Origin: JAAURB01 sp049647265
GTDB lineage: Bacteria > Cyanobacteriota > Cyanobacteriia > Cyanobacteriales > Microcoleaceae
Assembly (NCBI GenBank): GCA_049647265.1
Contig: JBARXJ010000071.1
Location: forward strand, 142,039 to 206,038
Reading direction: 5' to 3'
DNA length: 64,000 nt
In this document: positions 50,703 through 59,968 of the stretch, one piece after another
How the letters are laid out: each line of letters begins with the position of its first letter
Numbering within the stretch: the first letter of the stretch is position 1
Program-made: the position numbers and the translations under genes
Notes under the pieces: generated by a model
Told to the model about the DNA's origin: nothing
Database searches by the model: none
Seen by the model: only the letters and a program-made list of their open reading frames with translations

Positions 50703-53582
50703 ATGAATCACAATTCCCATCTCTCTCAAACTTCCTCTTCTGTACAAACTCCTGCGGGAAATAGCAGCAATCCCATTTGGGACTCAGGAGCCGAGCAATC
50801 ATTATTAGTCGGAGAATTTGAGCTTTGGTATCAGCCTGTCTATCAAGCCAGAAGTTATGAGGTAGTACATAACGAAGTATTGCTACGGTGGCGAGACAAT
50901 GACGGTAAAGTATACCAACCCTATGAATTTATCCCCGTTCTTTCTGAAATGGGATTATTATCCCAAATCGATCGTTATGTAATTGATAAAGCCATCGATC
51001 AATTAGTTCGCAATCCCCAACTCTCAATTAGTGTTAACTTATCAAAACTGGCTTTAGCAGATATAACATTATTACAAGATTTACGAACCTGGTTGCGAGA
51101 CAGTCGAGTTGAACCGCAACGATTAAGTTTTGAAATTCCAGAATTAACCATTGCTCAAGATTTTTCCACATCTCTTTCTTTCATCCGAGGCCTTACCGCA
51201 CTCGGATGTTTAGTGATAGTCGATAATTTCACCACACGAGAACTGACTTTATCTCAATGCAAACAACTACCGATTGATTCGGTCAAATTAGACCGACAGT
51301 TCATCGAACAAATCGAAGCGTTTCCAAATCATCCCAATATTGCCAAACGCCTACGAGAAATTAGCTATATTATGGGACGGGTGATTGCGAAATTTGTCAC
51401 CAACGAGCAACGACTGACTTTAGTCAACAACTTAGAAGTCGATGGGTTCCAAGGATACTTCCTCCACGCCCCCAGTCAAACTCCTCAAGCTCAGTCTTGG
51501 AAGTCAGCCCCTGTTGAAACCAATACCGACAACTCAGTCCTCGAAGATCACTGGGGTTGGGACGAAATGCCAAAAACTCCACCCCAAGCCGCTCAAACTC
51601 CGCCCGTTGAAACTCAACCGGTTAGAGCGACCACGGCAAAAGTTCCCGCTACTCAACCCACGAAGGTGCCTCAACCCAAAACCGCTGCACCTGTTAAAGC
51701 GGTCACTAAACCCTCTAAAATTGTCCCAGCTCAATCTCAACGGGCAGAAGCGCAACTCCCCCCAGCCCAATCGTCTCAGATTGAATATAAACCCACATCT
51801 GCCAATCAATCTGCATTAACTCCGGTTAATCCGGCTCCAGCACCCGTACCCACTACCAAACCGGCGCTAGCCACCACACCCAAAGCAATGTTACCGGCTA
51901 ATCCGGTTCTCGGCAAAAAACCCGGTGCATTTCAACGCCTGTTTGTGGGAGCCGCTTGTGTCGGTGTTGGTGTCGCAGTGATTGGCGGTACAGTCGCCTC
52001 CGTCTGGCATCGGATGTCCCACATGGTCGTCAACCACGGGGTGATTAATGGTCGCTTAGTCCGGTTACAATCTCCCTTGTACGGTAATATCAAAGAATTT
52101 TACGCGCGTCCGGGAGCAATGGTGAAAGCAGACCAAGTTCTGGCTCGGATTCAACATATCCCCGATGAAAATAAACTCTACGAACAACCCCAACTGGCTC
52201 CGGCACTGAGCTTAAGACCCGAGTTACCCGAATTTGAAAATCCTTTAGACGACTACAAACGCTATCATAAACTCGAAGATATGGCTCAAGAAGCGCAACA
52301 AGATATTGCTCGCTTCCAAGGTCAACTGCAAGCCAAACGCAATCAACTAGCATCAGCAGAAAGTTCTAAAACATCTCTAGAATCACGGTTACGGGAAATT
52401 GAACGGGAACGCGAACAACTCAGAACGGTTGAGGTCAGCGTCAGTGCTACTGAAATTCCCCAACGTCAGGCTGACTTAGACCAAGCCATTGCTCAAGAAA
52501 ATCTGGCTCGGAGTGAATACGAACGCTTCCGCCAACTGCAAGTCCAAGGAGCAGTTCCAGCGCAACGAGTCGATGAATTACAAGCCGCTTGGGAAACTGC
52601 TAAAGCCCAAGTCCAAAAGTCACGGGAAGAGCTGCGAGCCGCAGAAGTGACTCACAATGCCACTCAATCTGGTGTCGCGGTTAACCTGAAATATTCTAAT
52701 ACTTTGGCTCAAGAAGCAGCGGATTTAAAACAAGACATCCAACACCAAACCATGCTGGTGAGCAGTCTCAACGCCGAAGTGGAAAATGCCGCACAACAGC
52801 TCAACATCGCAGAAGATTTATATAGTCAGCGTCAGAGCCAAATGCAGCAAGAACAAAATAACATTGACCAAGTTCGCCAACAGAAAGCACAAGTTGAGGC
52901 TGAACAACAACGAATTCGGCAAGAATACGCCCAACAACAACAGCAACAGGCTCTCGCTCGCCAGCAAGCCAATCAACCCAACTTCGCTCCCATTGAAACT
53001 TCCATTAAAGCGCCCTTTACCAGTGTGGTTTACAAAACAGAACGGGAAAAAGGCGAACTGGTGAATAAATCTGAACCCGTTGTCAGCTTGCTCGATTGTA
53101 ATACTCTCTGGGTCGAAGTCGTCATCAGCGCCGAAGATGCCAGTCGCTTAGATGCCACTGAACCCGTTCATGTCCGCCTCAGTAACCAAGAGGGCATTTT
53201 TGAAGGGGAAGTAGACTTAATCCAACCCATCAGCACCATCAGTGCCAGCAACGGTTTCGCGGAAATTGAAAAAGAAGGCCGTCGGATGCAGGTTCAGGCG
53301 CTCTCTCCCACCATCCCCGCCGAATTGATGAAAGAACCCTTCTTAAAGCGGGTCACCGTCAAAGTTCCCCCCAATCCGAATAACGCTCAACCGCAACAAC
53401 TCTGTGGACTCGGACAAGTAGCACAGTTAACCTTCGCTAAACAAGCCAATCCCACCGTTAATAAAGTGGTCTCCGCCACTCAGGAGTTACCCACTAAAGT
53501 GAAAAACCAATTCGTAGGCTGGTTTACACCGAGTTCCTCTGATGGAGTTGTATCCCGTCCTGATAGCAACACTCAAGACTAA
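50703..53582 (+). CDS. Degenerate EAL - HlyD (Alg44-like) fusion
   Basis: The 959-residue protein has an unusual architecture. Residues 32-260 are an EAL domain, but key positions deviate: EVLLRW keeps Glu58, Asn112 (SVNLS), Glu144, Asp174 and Lys195 are kept, yet the second Asp of DDFGTG is Asn175 and the ExVE motif reads KFVT (230-233), so hydrolysis of c-di-GMP is unlikely while binding is possible. A Pro/Thr-rich linker (about 275-405), one membrane helix (about 413-436), and a HlyD/Alg44-like adaptor with two lipoyl halves and a long coiled coil (about 515-770) follow. Alg44 has PilZ plus HlyD; here EAL stands in for PilZ. An Alg8-like synthase follows 129 bp later. Confidence 0.85.
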   Translation: MNHNSHLSQTSSSVQTPAGNSSNPIWDSGAEQSLLVGEFELWYQPVYQARSYEVVHNEVLLRWRDNDGKVYQPYEFIPVLSEMGLLSQIDRYVIDKAIDQLVRNPQLSISVNLSKLALADITLLQDLRTWLRDSRVEPQRLSFEIPELTIAQDFSTSLSFIRGLTALGCLVIVDNFTTRELTLSQCKQLPIDSVKLDRQFIEQIEAFPNHPNIAKRLREISYIMGRVIAKFVTNEQRLTLVNNLEVDGFQGYFLHAPSQTPQAQSWKSAPVETNTDNSVLEDHWGWDEMPKTPPQAAQTPPVETQPVRATTAKVPATQPTKVPQPKTAAPVKAVTKPSKIVPAQSQRAEAQLPPAQSSQIEYKPTSANQSALTPVNPAPAPVPTTKPALATTPKAMLPANPVLGKKPGAFQRLFVGAACVGVGVAVIGGTVASVWHRMSHMVVNHGVINGRLVRLQSPLYGNIKEFYARPGAMVKADQVLARIQHIPDENKLYEQPQLAPALSLRPELPEFENPLDDYKRYHKLEDMAQEAQQDIARFQGQLQAKRNQLASAESSKTSLESRLREIEREREQLRTVEVSVSATEIPQRQADLDQAIAQENLARSEYERFRQLQVQGAVPAQRVDELQAAWETAKAQVQKSREELRAAEVTHNATQSGVAVNLKYSNTLAQEAADLKQDIQHQTMLVSSLNAEVENAAQQLNIAEDLYSQRQSQMQQEQNNIDQVRQQKAQVEAEQQRIRQEYAQQQQQQALARQQANQPNFAPIETSIKAPFTSVVYKTEREKGELVNKSEPVVSLLDCNTLWVEVVISAEDASRLDATEPVHVRLSNQEGIFEGEVDLIQPISTISASNGFAEIEKEGRRMQVQALSPTIPAELMKEPFLKRVTVKVPPNPNNAQPQQLCGLGQVAQLTFAKQANPTVNKVVSATQELPTKVKNQFVGWFTPSSSDGVVSRPDSNTQD

Positions 53583-53711
53583 GTCTGCATCGAGCAAATT
53601 CGCACATTTCATCCTCAATCATTTATTGTTTGTCCGAGAAGCCAAAATAACCCGTGGCAAACAACGAATGATTCCCCCTAGCCGACCCATAGAATTTCTT
53701 CCTCAACTATC

Positions 53712-55859
53712 ATGACGAACGCATCTTTGGCTGAAAACCAAACTCATCAGAATCCCAGTCAACAAGGCTGGATTGGCATGGTGTTAATTTCTGCGGCGGG
53801 TTTTGTTTGCTTACTACTGTTACGCGACCCCCTAGAATTAGCCCAGGCTGGTGTTACAGGCGTATTTACCATGGGTATCGTCGGAATGTGGCGCTGGTCT
53901 TGGTTTTTGGTGCAGGTTGTCCGTAGCCGCTTGTATCTTCACGTTGTATTTCCGCGCTGGCGACGCAAAGCCAATGAAATCGCGGTCGAAGATTTACCCC
54001 ATATGTGCTTTATGATTCCCACCTACAAAGAAAAAATGTGGGTGAATGAATTAGTATATAAAGCCATTGTGCGGGAAGCCAAAACCCTGGGTCAACCCGT
54101 TACTATCTTAGTCAATGGCAGTAGCCGCGAAGAAAATGCTGCCATCCGACAAATCCTGGAAGAACATGATCCCGGACTGCAACATATTCACCTCTATGAA
54201 TTAACCCAAAAAGACGGGAAACGTAAAGCCATGGCGGACGGGTTGCGAGTGCTACGGACGCTGGATTTACCGGAAGATACCATTGTTGCCTTGATGGATG
54301 GGGACTCAGAATTGTGTCCTGGCGTGTTGCGCGGTTGTTTACCCTTTTTCAACCTGTTTCCGAAATTAGGGGCGTTAACCACTGATGAAACGCCCGTTGT
54401 GAAAGGATCTTATATCTTCTCAGAGTGGTTTCACCTGCGGTTTTGCCAACGACATTATCAAATGTCTTCTTTGTCCCTCTCCCGCAAAGTTCTTTGTTTA
54501 ACCGGGCGCTTTTCTCTGTTCCATTCCCGCGCTGCTTTCCACGATAGCTTTATCGATCAGTTAGAAAGTGACTCTTTAGATGACTGGTTATGGGGACGGT
54601 TTAAGTTTCTCTCTGGGGATGATAAAAGTACTTGGTATTCCCTACTGCGTTGGCGCTTGGACATGATTTACATCCCCGATGCGATGGTTAATTCCCTCGA
54701 AACCCACTCCGGTTCTGTCACAAAACGGGCTTATGATAATATGCGGCGTTGGTTTGGGAATATGCTACGAAATAGCGATCGCGCCATCGGCTTGGGCCCT
54801 AGAGTTTCAGGACTGTTTCCCTGGTGGTGTTTGCTTGACCAACGCATCAGTATGTGGACTTCATTAATTACCCCCGGTTTGTTAATGTTGTCGCTACTAC
54901 TGGGTAAATGGAGTTTAGCTGGGTTAATTCTGTCCTGGGTTTGTTTTAGTCGGCCGATCATGTTACTGATTATTTTCATGGGTCGTCCGTCTCACCTCAA
55001 ACCGATTCATTTTCCCATTCTGGTGGCAACGCAGTGGGCTTCAGCGGTGATTAAGGTTTGGAACCAAATGAACATGGCCAAGCAAAGCTGGAATAACCGA
55101 GGAAACCAGGGTATTAAAGTTCAAACTAAAGGTATGGCACGCCATGTACAAGTCAATGTCGCTCGGTTTGCCATTGTAACTCAAACCATTGCCTTTACCG
55201 TCATGTTACTGTGGTTCTGGTTTGGTATTTTAACTCCGGTTCAAGATATTGGCACTTGGTGGGTGAAGCGACAAGCACCGATTGAACAACTTAACACTCA
55301 AGTGATTGAAGCAGCAGAACATGGTATTTTACCCAACGATAATCAAGACGATGCCGAAAAATTACAAGGATTAATTGATAACGCGCCGAAAAATAGCATT
55401 ATTCAGATTAATTTACCCTTAGGAGAACTAGATTTATCTCGTCCATTACAAATTAGTCGCAGTCATCTCATTCTACGGGGACAAGATGCAGAACGAACTA
55501 TTTTACAAGCTCGGTTTGAACCCACGGACAAGAATGCATTTATCATCGTTAAGCCAGACAACGCTGAAACAGAGAGTCTCAAAGACATTCAGTTACGCGG
55601 TTTCAGCTTACGGTCAGCTCATCCTTCTCCGACGGCTAAATCTCATCAGCTTGATGGCATCATACTAGAAAAAGTTGCCAATGCGGCTGTTAAACAAGTA
55701 GATTTAGTCACCCAAGGTCGTCCCATTATTTTAGATCAATCGGAAGATATCCAGGTTGAATACGTTACCGTCCGAGGCACAGTCACCGCACCCCTCGACC
55801 TACAGCAACCCTACGACTCACCCGCTGTAGATAATGACTCCTTTGTCATGGGCGAGTAA
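53712..55859 (+). CDS. Alg8-type GT2 synthase with beta-helix C-terminus
   Basis: The 715-residue membrane protein starts with helices (about 20-37 and 48-70) and a GT2 domain resembling alginate synthase Alg8: FMIPTYKEK, DGD at 196-198, TDE at 224-226, GDDKS at 302-306, and NMRRWFGNMLRN, then GLFPWWCLLDQRISMWTSL at the second membrane part (helices about 385-435 and 490-510). From about residue 540 a soluble domain with repeated beta strands and ILRGQDAERTIL/IQLRGFSLRSA turns looks like a right-handed beta-helix of pectate-lyase or epimerase type; it should face the periplasm. The polymer made is unknown; alginate-like uronan is a guess from family. It follows the EAL-HlyD gene by 129 bp. 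Confidence 0.83.
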   Translation: MTNASLAENQTHQNPSQQGWIGMVLISAAGFVCLLLLRDPLELAQAGVTGVFTMGIVGMWRWSWFLVQVVRSRLYLHVVFPRWRRKANEIAVEDLPHMCFMIPTYKEKMWVNELVYKAIVREAKTLGQPVTILVNGSSREENAAIRQILEEHDPGLQHIHLYELTQKDGKRKAMADGLRVLRTLDLPEDTIVALMDGDSELCPGVLRGCLPFFNLFPKLGALTTDETPVVKGSYIFSEWFHLRFCQRHYQMSSLSLSRKVLCLTGRFSLFHSRAAFHDSFIDQLESDSLDDWLWGRFKFLSGDDKSTWYSLLRWRLDMIYIPDAMVNSLETHSGSVTKRAYDNMRRWFGNMLRNSDRAIGLGPRVSGLFPWWCLLDQRISMWTSLITPGLLMLSLLLGKWSLAGLILSWVCFSRPIMLLIIFMGRPSHLKPIHFPILVATQWASAVIKVWNQMNMAKQSWNNRGNQGIKVQTKGMARHVQVNVARFAIVTQTIAFTVMLLWFWFGILTPVQDIGTWWVKRQAPIEQLNTQVIEAAEHGILPNDNQDDAEKLQGLIDNAPKNSIIQINLPLGELDLSRPLQISRSHLILRGQDAERTILQARFEPTDKNAFIIVKPDNAETESLKDIQLRGFSLRSAHPSPTAKSHQLDGIILEKVANAAVKQVDLVTQGRPIILDQSEDIQVEYVTVRGTVTAPLDLQQPYDSPAVDNDSFVMGE

Positions 55860-56144
55860 TCGTGAAATGATACTCAATATCTAAAAGCAGAAGAAAGGAT
55901 TCTGATAATCATCAGCTTTGTGATATGATGCTCGATATACCTGGTTAAACAGGTCGGAATGAACAATCGCATATTGCTCAATTGCTGCAAGGGGATGTCT
56001 TTGATACCCCTTGATTTCTTTTGTCATACCAAAAACAACGATACAATTACATCGGTTAAATTAGCCCGCCCGTCCACCTTAGAGTATGATGTAAACTGGA
56101 TTTTCTTATCTGTCTTGATTCCCTCGAATATTGCAGTTTAGATC

Positions 56145-56927
56145 ATGATTCCTGTCAAACAAATTTTACTCCCATTAACAATCACTCCATTCGTTATCGG
56201 AGTGAGTCTAACATTCCCGGTACAATTCATCTCTGTCAAAGCCACTGCTCAACCCATCACACAAGTTCCTATTCCCCTACAAGGAAAACAAAAAATTATT
56301 CTCATCGGAGATAGTATTACTCAAGCAGGCGGTCAATTTGGCGGTTATATTTGGCTGATGCGACAGTATCTTAATCAGTTATATCCTCAACAACCCATAC
56401 AATTAATTAATGCTGGCGTTTCAGGAAATAAAGCGGAAGATTTAAGCAATCGTTTTCAGCAAGATGTTATTGCTCAAAATCCTGATTTAGTTATTATTAA
56501 TGTCGGGGTTAATGATGCCATGCAAAGCCTACGAAATACCCAAAATCCAGCCGCAGACTTAGAACGGTATCGCCAGAATTTAACTGCGATGATACAGTCA
56601 GCCAAAGCTCAAAATATTTCAATTTTATTATTATCGCCCACATTAGTCTCTGAAAATCTTAATAGTCCAGAAAACTTAAGACTCACCCAATATATTGCCG
56701 CGATGGCAGAAATCTCTCAACAAAGAGCCTGTCAATATATTGATTTAAATATTCCCTTCAAACACGTCATTTCAACCTATCAACGCTACGGCGGCAACCG
56801 TCAAAATATTCTCACTCGTGATGGAGTTCATCCGAATTTAGCCGGATATCAAATTATGGCTTATACAATCTTACTCGGTTTAGGAATTCCTCAGCAAAAT
56901 TTGCAAAATTTACAAGTGATTGAATAA
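56145..56927 (+). CDS. Exported SGNH/GDSL hydrolase
   Basis: The 260-residue protein has a signal peptide (residues 1 to about 36, ending KATAQ) and an SGNH esterase fold: block I IILIGDSITQAGG with the nucleophile Ser57, block II Gly in NAGVSGNKAE, block III GVNDA with Asn123, and block V DGVHPN with Asp226 and His229. It should act as a lipase, acyl-esterase or carbohydrate O-acetyl esterase outside the membrane. It lies 285 bp downstream of the Alg8-like gene on the same strand, so it may modify the exported polymer, as acetyl-handling SGNH proteins do in alginate loci. This link is inference. Confidence 0.87.
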   Translation: MIPVKQILLPLTITPFVIGVSLTFPVQFISVKATAQPITQVPIPLQGKQKIILIGDSITQAGGQFGGYIWLMRQYLNQLYPQQPIQLINAGVSGNKAEDLSNRFQQDVIAQNPDLVIINVGVNDAMQSLRNTQNPAADLERYRQNLTAMIQSAKAQNISILLLSPTLVSENLNSPENLRLTQYIAAMAEISQQRACQYIDLNIPFKHVISTYQRYGGNRQNILTRDGVHPNLAGYQIMAYTILLGLGIPQQNLQNLQVIE

Positions 56928-57145
56928 TATTTAAATTGTATATGACTCTGTGCCAGAAAACTGCAAATCATAAATCGTGAAATCACTCACAGATTTTGCT
57001 ATTTTTAGTTCTCCTATTGAAAGTAAACAGCCATAGAAGGCGATTGTTAAGACTTAATGCCGTTTCAAAATAAATCTTAAATCCTCCCGTTATCTTGCAC
57101 TATTGTAGGGTAAAATTGCAACGGTTCAATAATTGGGAAAATAAC

Positions 57146-57541
57146 ATGGTCACCTTAGCAGACGCTAAAAGAGTCATTGCCGCAGCAGAACAAAAAGCCG
57201 TAGAAATTGGCCAGCCGATGAATATTGCAGTCGCAGATAGTGGCGGTAATTTAGTGGCTCATGTACGGATGGATGGCGCTTGGCTGGGAAGTATCGATAT
57301 TTCCATTAAAAAAGCTTGGACATCGAGAGCATTTGATATTACCACTCAAGATTTAGCCGCTAATAGTCAGTCGGGCGATCAATTCTTTGGAATTCATGCT
57401 TCAAATAACGGAAAAGTCATGGTTTTTGCCGGGGGAATTCCTCTTAAACAAGACGGAAAAGTCGTAGGTGCAATTGGAGTCAGTGGGGGATCTGGAGAAC
57501 AAGATCACAGTGTAGCCGAAGCAGGCGCAGCAGCTTTTTAA
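57146..57541 (+). CDS. GlcG/HbpS (DUF336) family protein
   Basis: The 131-residue protein is a DUF336 domain: LADAKRVIAAAEQKAVEIGQPMNIAVADSGGNLVAHVRMDGA is the typical opening, and GGIPLKQDGKVVGAIGVSGG the typical end. Members include haem-binding HbpS and GlcG, but most have unknown roles. I chose ATG 57146 (MVTLADAK); an upstream TTG would add 17 unrelated residues. It is 76 bp upstream of the GT4 gene on the same strand. Confidence 0.88.
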   Translation: MVTLADAKRVIAAAEQKAVEIGQPMNIAVADSGGNLVAHVRMDGAWLGSIDISIKKAWTSRAFDITTQDLAANSQSGDQFFGIHASNNGKVMVFAGGIPLKQDGKVVGAIGVSGGSGEQDHSVAEAGAAAF

Positions 57542-57617
57542 AGTTTTGTACAATTCCCTGTGCGAGGTTGGCTGAAGCTGGGAATCATAACTTATAACGA
57601 ATAAGAATTGACCCACC

Positions 57618-58772
57618 ATGCGAATTTTACAAATTATCCCCTCTATTTCTCTCGTTTATGGTGGCCCTAGTCAAATGGTGCGGGGTCTGTCTGCGGCTTT
57701 AGCAGATCTTGGAGTTGAAGTCACGATTCTTACCACAGATGCTAATGGAGATAACGGCCAACCGCCATTAGCCGTGCCTTTAAACCAACCCGTTGACCAA
57801 GAGGGTTATACCGTCCGTTATTACCGCTGTTCTCCCTTTCGGCGCTATAAATTTTCCCTCAGTTTATTACAGTGGTTGTGGCAAAATGCCTCAGATTATG
57901 ATTTAGCCCATATTCATGCTTTATTTTCTCCGATTAGTTCACTGTCGGCCACCGTCGCGCGATCGCAAAACTTACCTTATATTCTGCGGCCATTGGGAAC
58001 TCTCGATCCCGCAGATTTGAGAAAAAAGCAAAAACTGAAGCAACTTTACGCTGATTTATTAGAACGTTCCAACATAGCCGGGGCTGCTGCGTTACATTTT
58101 ACAAGTGTTGAAGAAGCTCGCATCTCTGAACGGTTTGGGGCTACAACTCGGGATATTGTGATGCCATTGGGAGTAAATCCTCCGACTGAAATAGTTCAAA
58201 GCACTTCAGACAGTTCTCAACCCCCAAGGATTTTGTTTTTATCCCGAATTGAACCGAAAAAAGGCTTGGATATTTTGATCCCAGCTTTGGAGAATGTACT
58301 AGCCGCTGGAACAGAATTTCAGTTTATTCTGGCGGGGGCTAATCCACAAGATCCTGAATATGAAGAAAAAATTAGACAACAAATTCAGCGATCGCCCCTA
58401 TCTGACTGTACAACAATAACAGGATTTGTCACTGGACAAGCAAAAGCTGCATTGTTGCAAAGTGCAGATTTATTCGTATTGCCGTCTTATTATGAAAATT
58501 TCGGAATTGCAGTGGCTGAAGCGATGGTGACCGGTGTACCTGTAGTGATCTCAAAGGGGGTGCAAATTTGGCCAGCGGTTCAACAAGCTGAAGCAGGATG
58601 GGTAGGACTGGGTGAAGTGAGTGATATGACCAACTTAATTAAAGCTGCCCTAGACAATGGAAGCGAACGTCGAACCCGAGGGTTAAAGGGTCAGGCTTAT
58701 GCTTTAGAACATTATAGTTGGGAAGCCATTGCCACTCAAATGATTCAAGCCTATCAGGAGATATTAAGTTAG
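57618..58772 (+). CDS. GT4-family glycosyltransferase
   Basis: The 384-residue protein is a GT-B fold glycosyltransferase of family 4. It begins with MRILQIIPSISLVYGGPSQMVRGLS (substrate/Gly-rich loop), has SRIEPKKGLDIL at the start of the donor domain and the diagnostic E-x7-E motif in SYYENFGIAVAEAMVTGVPVV. It should transfer a hexose from a nucleotide donor to a lipid or polysaccharide. No other glycosyl genes are adjacent except the Alg8-like system 2 kb upstream, so the pathway is open. It overlaps the convergent TerB-like gene by 4 bases. Confidence 0.9.
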   Translation: MRILQIIPSISLVYGGPSQMVRGLSAALADLGVEVTILTTDANGDNGQPPLAVPLNQPVDQEGYTVRYYRCSPFRRYKFSLSLLQWLWQNASDYDLAHIHALFSPISSLSATVARSQNLPYILRPLGTLDPADLRKKQKLKQLYADLLERSNIAGAAALHFTSVEEARISERFGATTRDIVMPLGVNPPTEIVQSTSDSSQPPRILFLSRIEPKKGLDILIPALENVLAAGTEFQFILAGANPQDPEYEEKIRQQIQRSPLSDCTTITGFVTGQAKAALLQSADLFVLPSYYENFGIAVAEAMVTGVPVVISKGVQIWPAVQQAEAGWVGLGEVSDMTNLIKAALDNGSERRTRGLKGQAYALEHYSWEAIATQMIQAYQEILS

Positions 58773-59230
58773 GGTTCTTGATAATCTGGATGATGTTCTT
58801 CTAGCTTGGCATCCAAAATTTCTGAGGCAGTTTGTGCTGAGATATCCATAATTTGCCAAAGATGAGTGAGAAAGGTTTCTTCTTTAGCCGATAACACCCC
58901 ATCAACGAGCAATAGATCAATTGCAACACTAAAAGCCGACTCCTGCAACTCCGCCGGTAATGACTCTCGTGCCACTGCCACCAAGGCATCAATCCCTTTG
59001 ACTGAGAGTAGGTTAAACATATCTTCTAACAAATCCCGCAGTCGTTGTTCTGAATATCCAGAAAACAGTTGTAATTCTGATAACAGTAAAACCATGCGCT
59101 GACGTTCATCATCCGTCAAAAAACCATCGGAGACCGTAGCAGAAACAGCAATGGCAGCGAACGCTTCTGCAGGGGCAAATGAGGTTCTGCTGTCATTTTG
59201 ATGCTTGAAAATTTTATCTAACAAACTCAC
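58769..59230 (-). CDS. TerB-like protein
   Basis: The 153-residue protein resembles the TerB/DUF533 group: FAPAEAFAAIAVSATVSDGFLTDDERQRM followed by SVAIDLLLVDGVLSAKEETFLTHLW gives the two acidic helical repeats of the fold. TerB-like proteins are linked to tellurite resistance and envelope stress, without a firm biochemical role. The start is a GTG after a strong AGGAGG. It overlaps the convergent GT4 gene by 4 bases. Confidence 0.8.
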   Translation of the reverse strand: MSLLDKIFKHQNDSRTSFAPAEAFAAIAVSATVSDGFLTDDERQRMVLLLSELQLFSGYSEQRLRDLLEDMFNLLSVKGIDALVAVARESLPAELQESAFSVAIDLLLVDGVLSAKEETFLTHLWQIMDISAQTASEILDAKLEEHHPDYQEP

Positions 59231-59370
59231 TCGAAATCATTCCTCCTCTGGATAGGATACATTATTGTTAGTCTGTTACATCCTAGCTGTTTTCGGCAAA
59301 AACTGGCAAATATACCTAATAATTGATAGTGAATTCCAATTTTTAAGGCATCACGGAACTTGCCCGAATC

Positions 59371-59440
59371 GAGGTTAGAATGGTTGATGTGATTGTATAG
59401 CACAAGTGTAATCAGATTAACCTACCTCTATTCTAACCTC
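59371..59440. repeat. Long inverted repeat downstream of ccmK4
   Basis: GAGGTTAGAAT (59371-59381) and ATTCTAACCTC (59430-59440) are perfect 11-bp arms of a 70-bp structure whose interior continues with imperfect pairing (GGTTGATGTGATT with AATCAGATTAACC). It lies 29 bp past the ccmK4 stop. No T tract follows on either strand, so it may be a stabilising hairpin or small mobile palindrome. Confidence 0.6.
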
Positions 59441-59469
59441 TAACTGAATTGATGCACGATCCGCCCAGA

Positions 59470-59826
59470 TTAGATAGAACGACCAGAAATTCCAGGCAAG
59501 GTTAAACCTTCGACTGCGTCCCGGTAAGGTTGAACGGCTTCAGTATAATTAATTGGAAGAACAGCATCCACGTTTTCGTGAGGACGAGGAATAATCACCC
59601 AGGTTTCTAAGGTTGCCCCGAAGACTTTCTCCACCGCTGCAATTCCAGCATCAATCGATGTTTTGACTTCTGATACATCTCCCCGAATAATCACGGTAAA
59701 CCGCGCACTTCCGACTCGAATATACCCCACTAAGGTAACCCGACCGGCTTTGACCATGGCATCGGCGGCGGCGAGTACACCCGGAAATCCTTTCGTTTCA
59801 ATTACACCAACGGCTTGTTGTGACAT
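59470..59826 (-). CDS. ccmK4: Carboxysome shell protein CcmK4
   Basis: The 118-residue protein is a single BMC domain of CcmK4 type (MSQQAVGVIETKGFPGVLAAADAMVKAGRVTLVGYIRVGSARFTV), with the pore motif RVGSA, and a short C-terminal tail after AVQPYRD. It forms hexagonal facets or minor hexamers of the carboxysome shell through which metabolites pass. I start at ATG 59826. It lies 142 bp downstream of the ccmK3-like gene on the same strand, the usual satellite ccmK3-ccmK4 arrangement away from the main ccm operon. Confidence 0.93.
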   Translation of the reverse strand: MSQQAVGVIETKGFPGVLAAADAMVKAGRVTLVGYIRVGSARFTVIIRGDVSEVKTSIDAGIAAVEKVFGATLETWVIIPRPHENVDAVLPINYTEAVQPYRDAVEGLTLPGISGRSI

Positions 59827-59968
59827 TAATTCTCTCCTGAGCAATTTCTTGATCTGCGATAGTTGCGACTATATTGATTGTAGGAAGATCGGTGACCTTC
59901 AAAATCAATCTAAAAGTTATGTTAAGCTTTAGCCGATGCTAATTCAGTTGCTAATGCTAATGTTTTAA

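Noticed and set aside
55959..56141. 60-codon frame before the SGNH gene
   Set aside because: The product has no recognisable domain and no ribosome site, and codon use is poor; it is more likely leader DNA of the SGNH gene.
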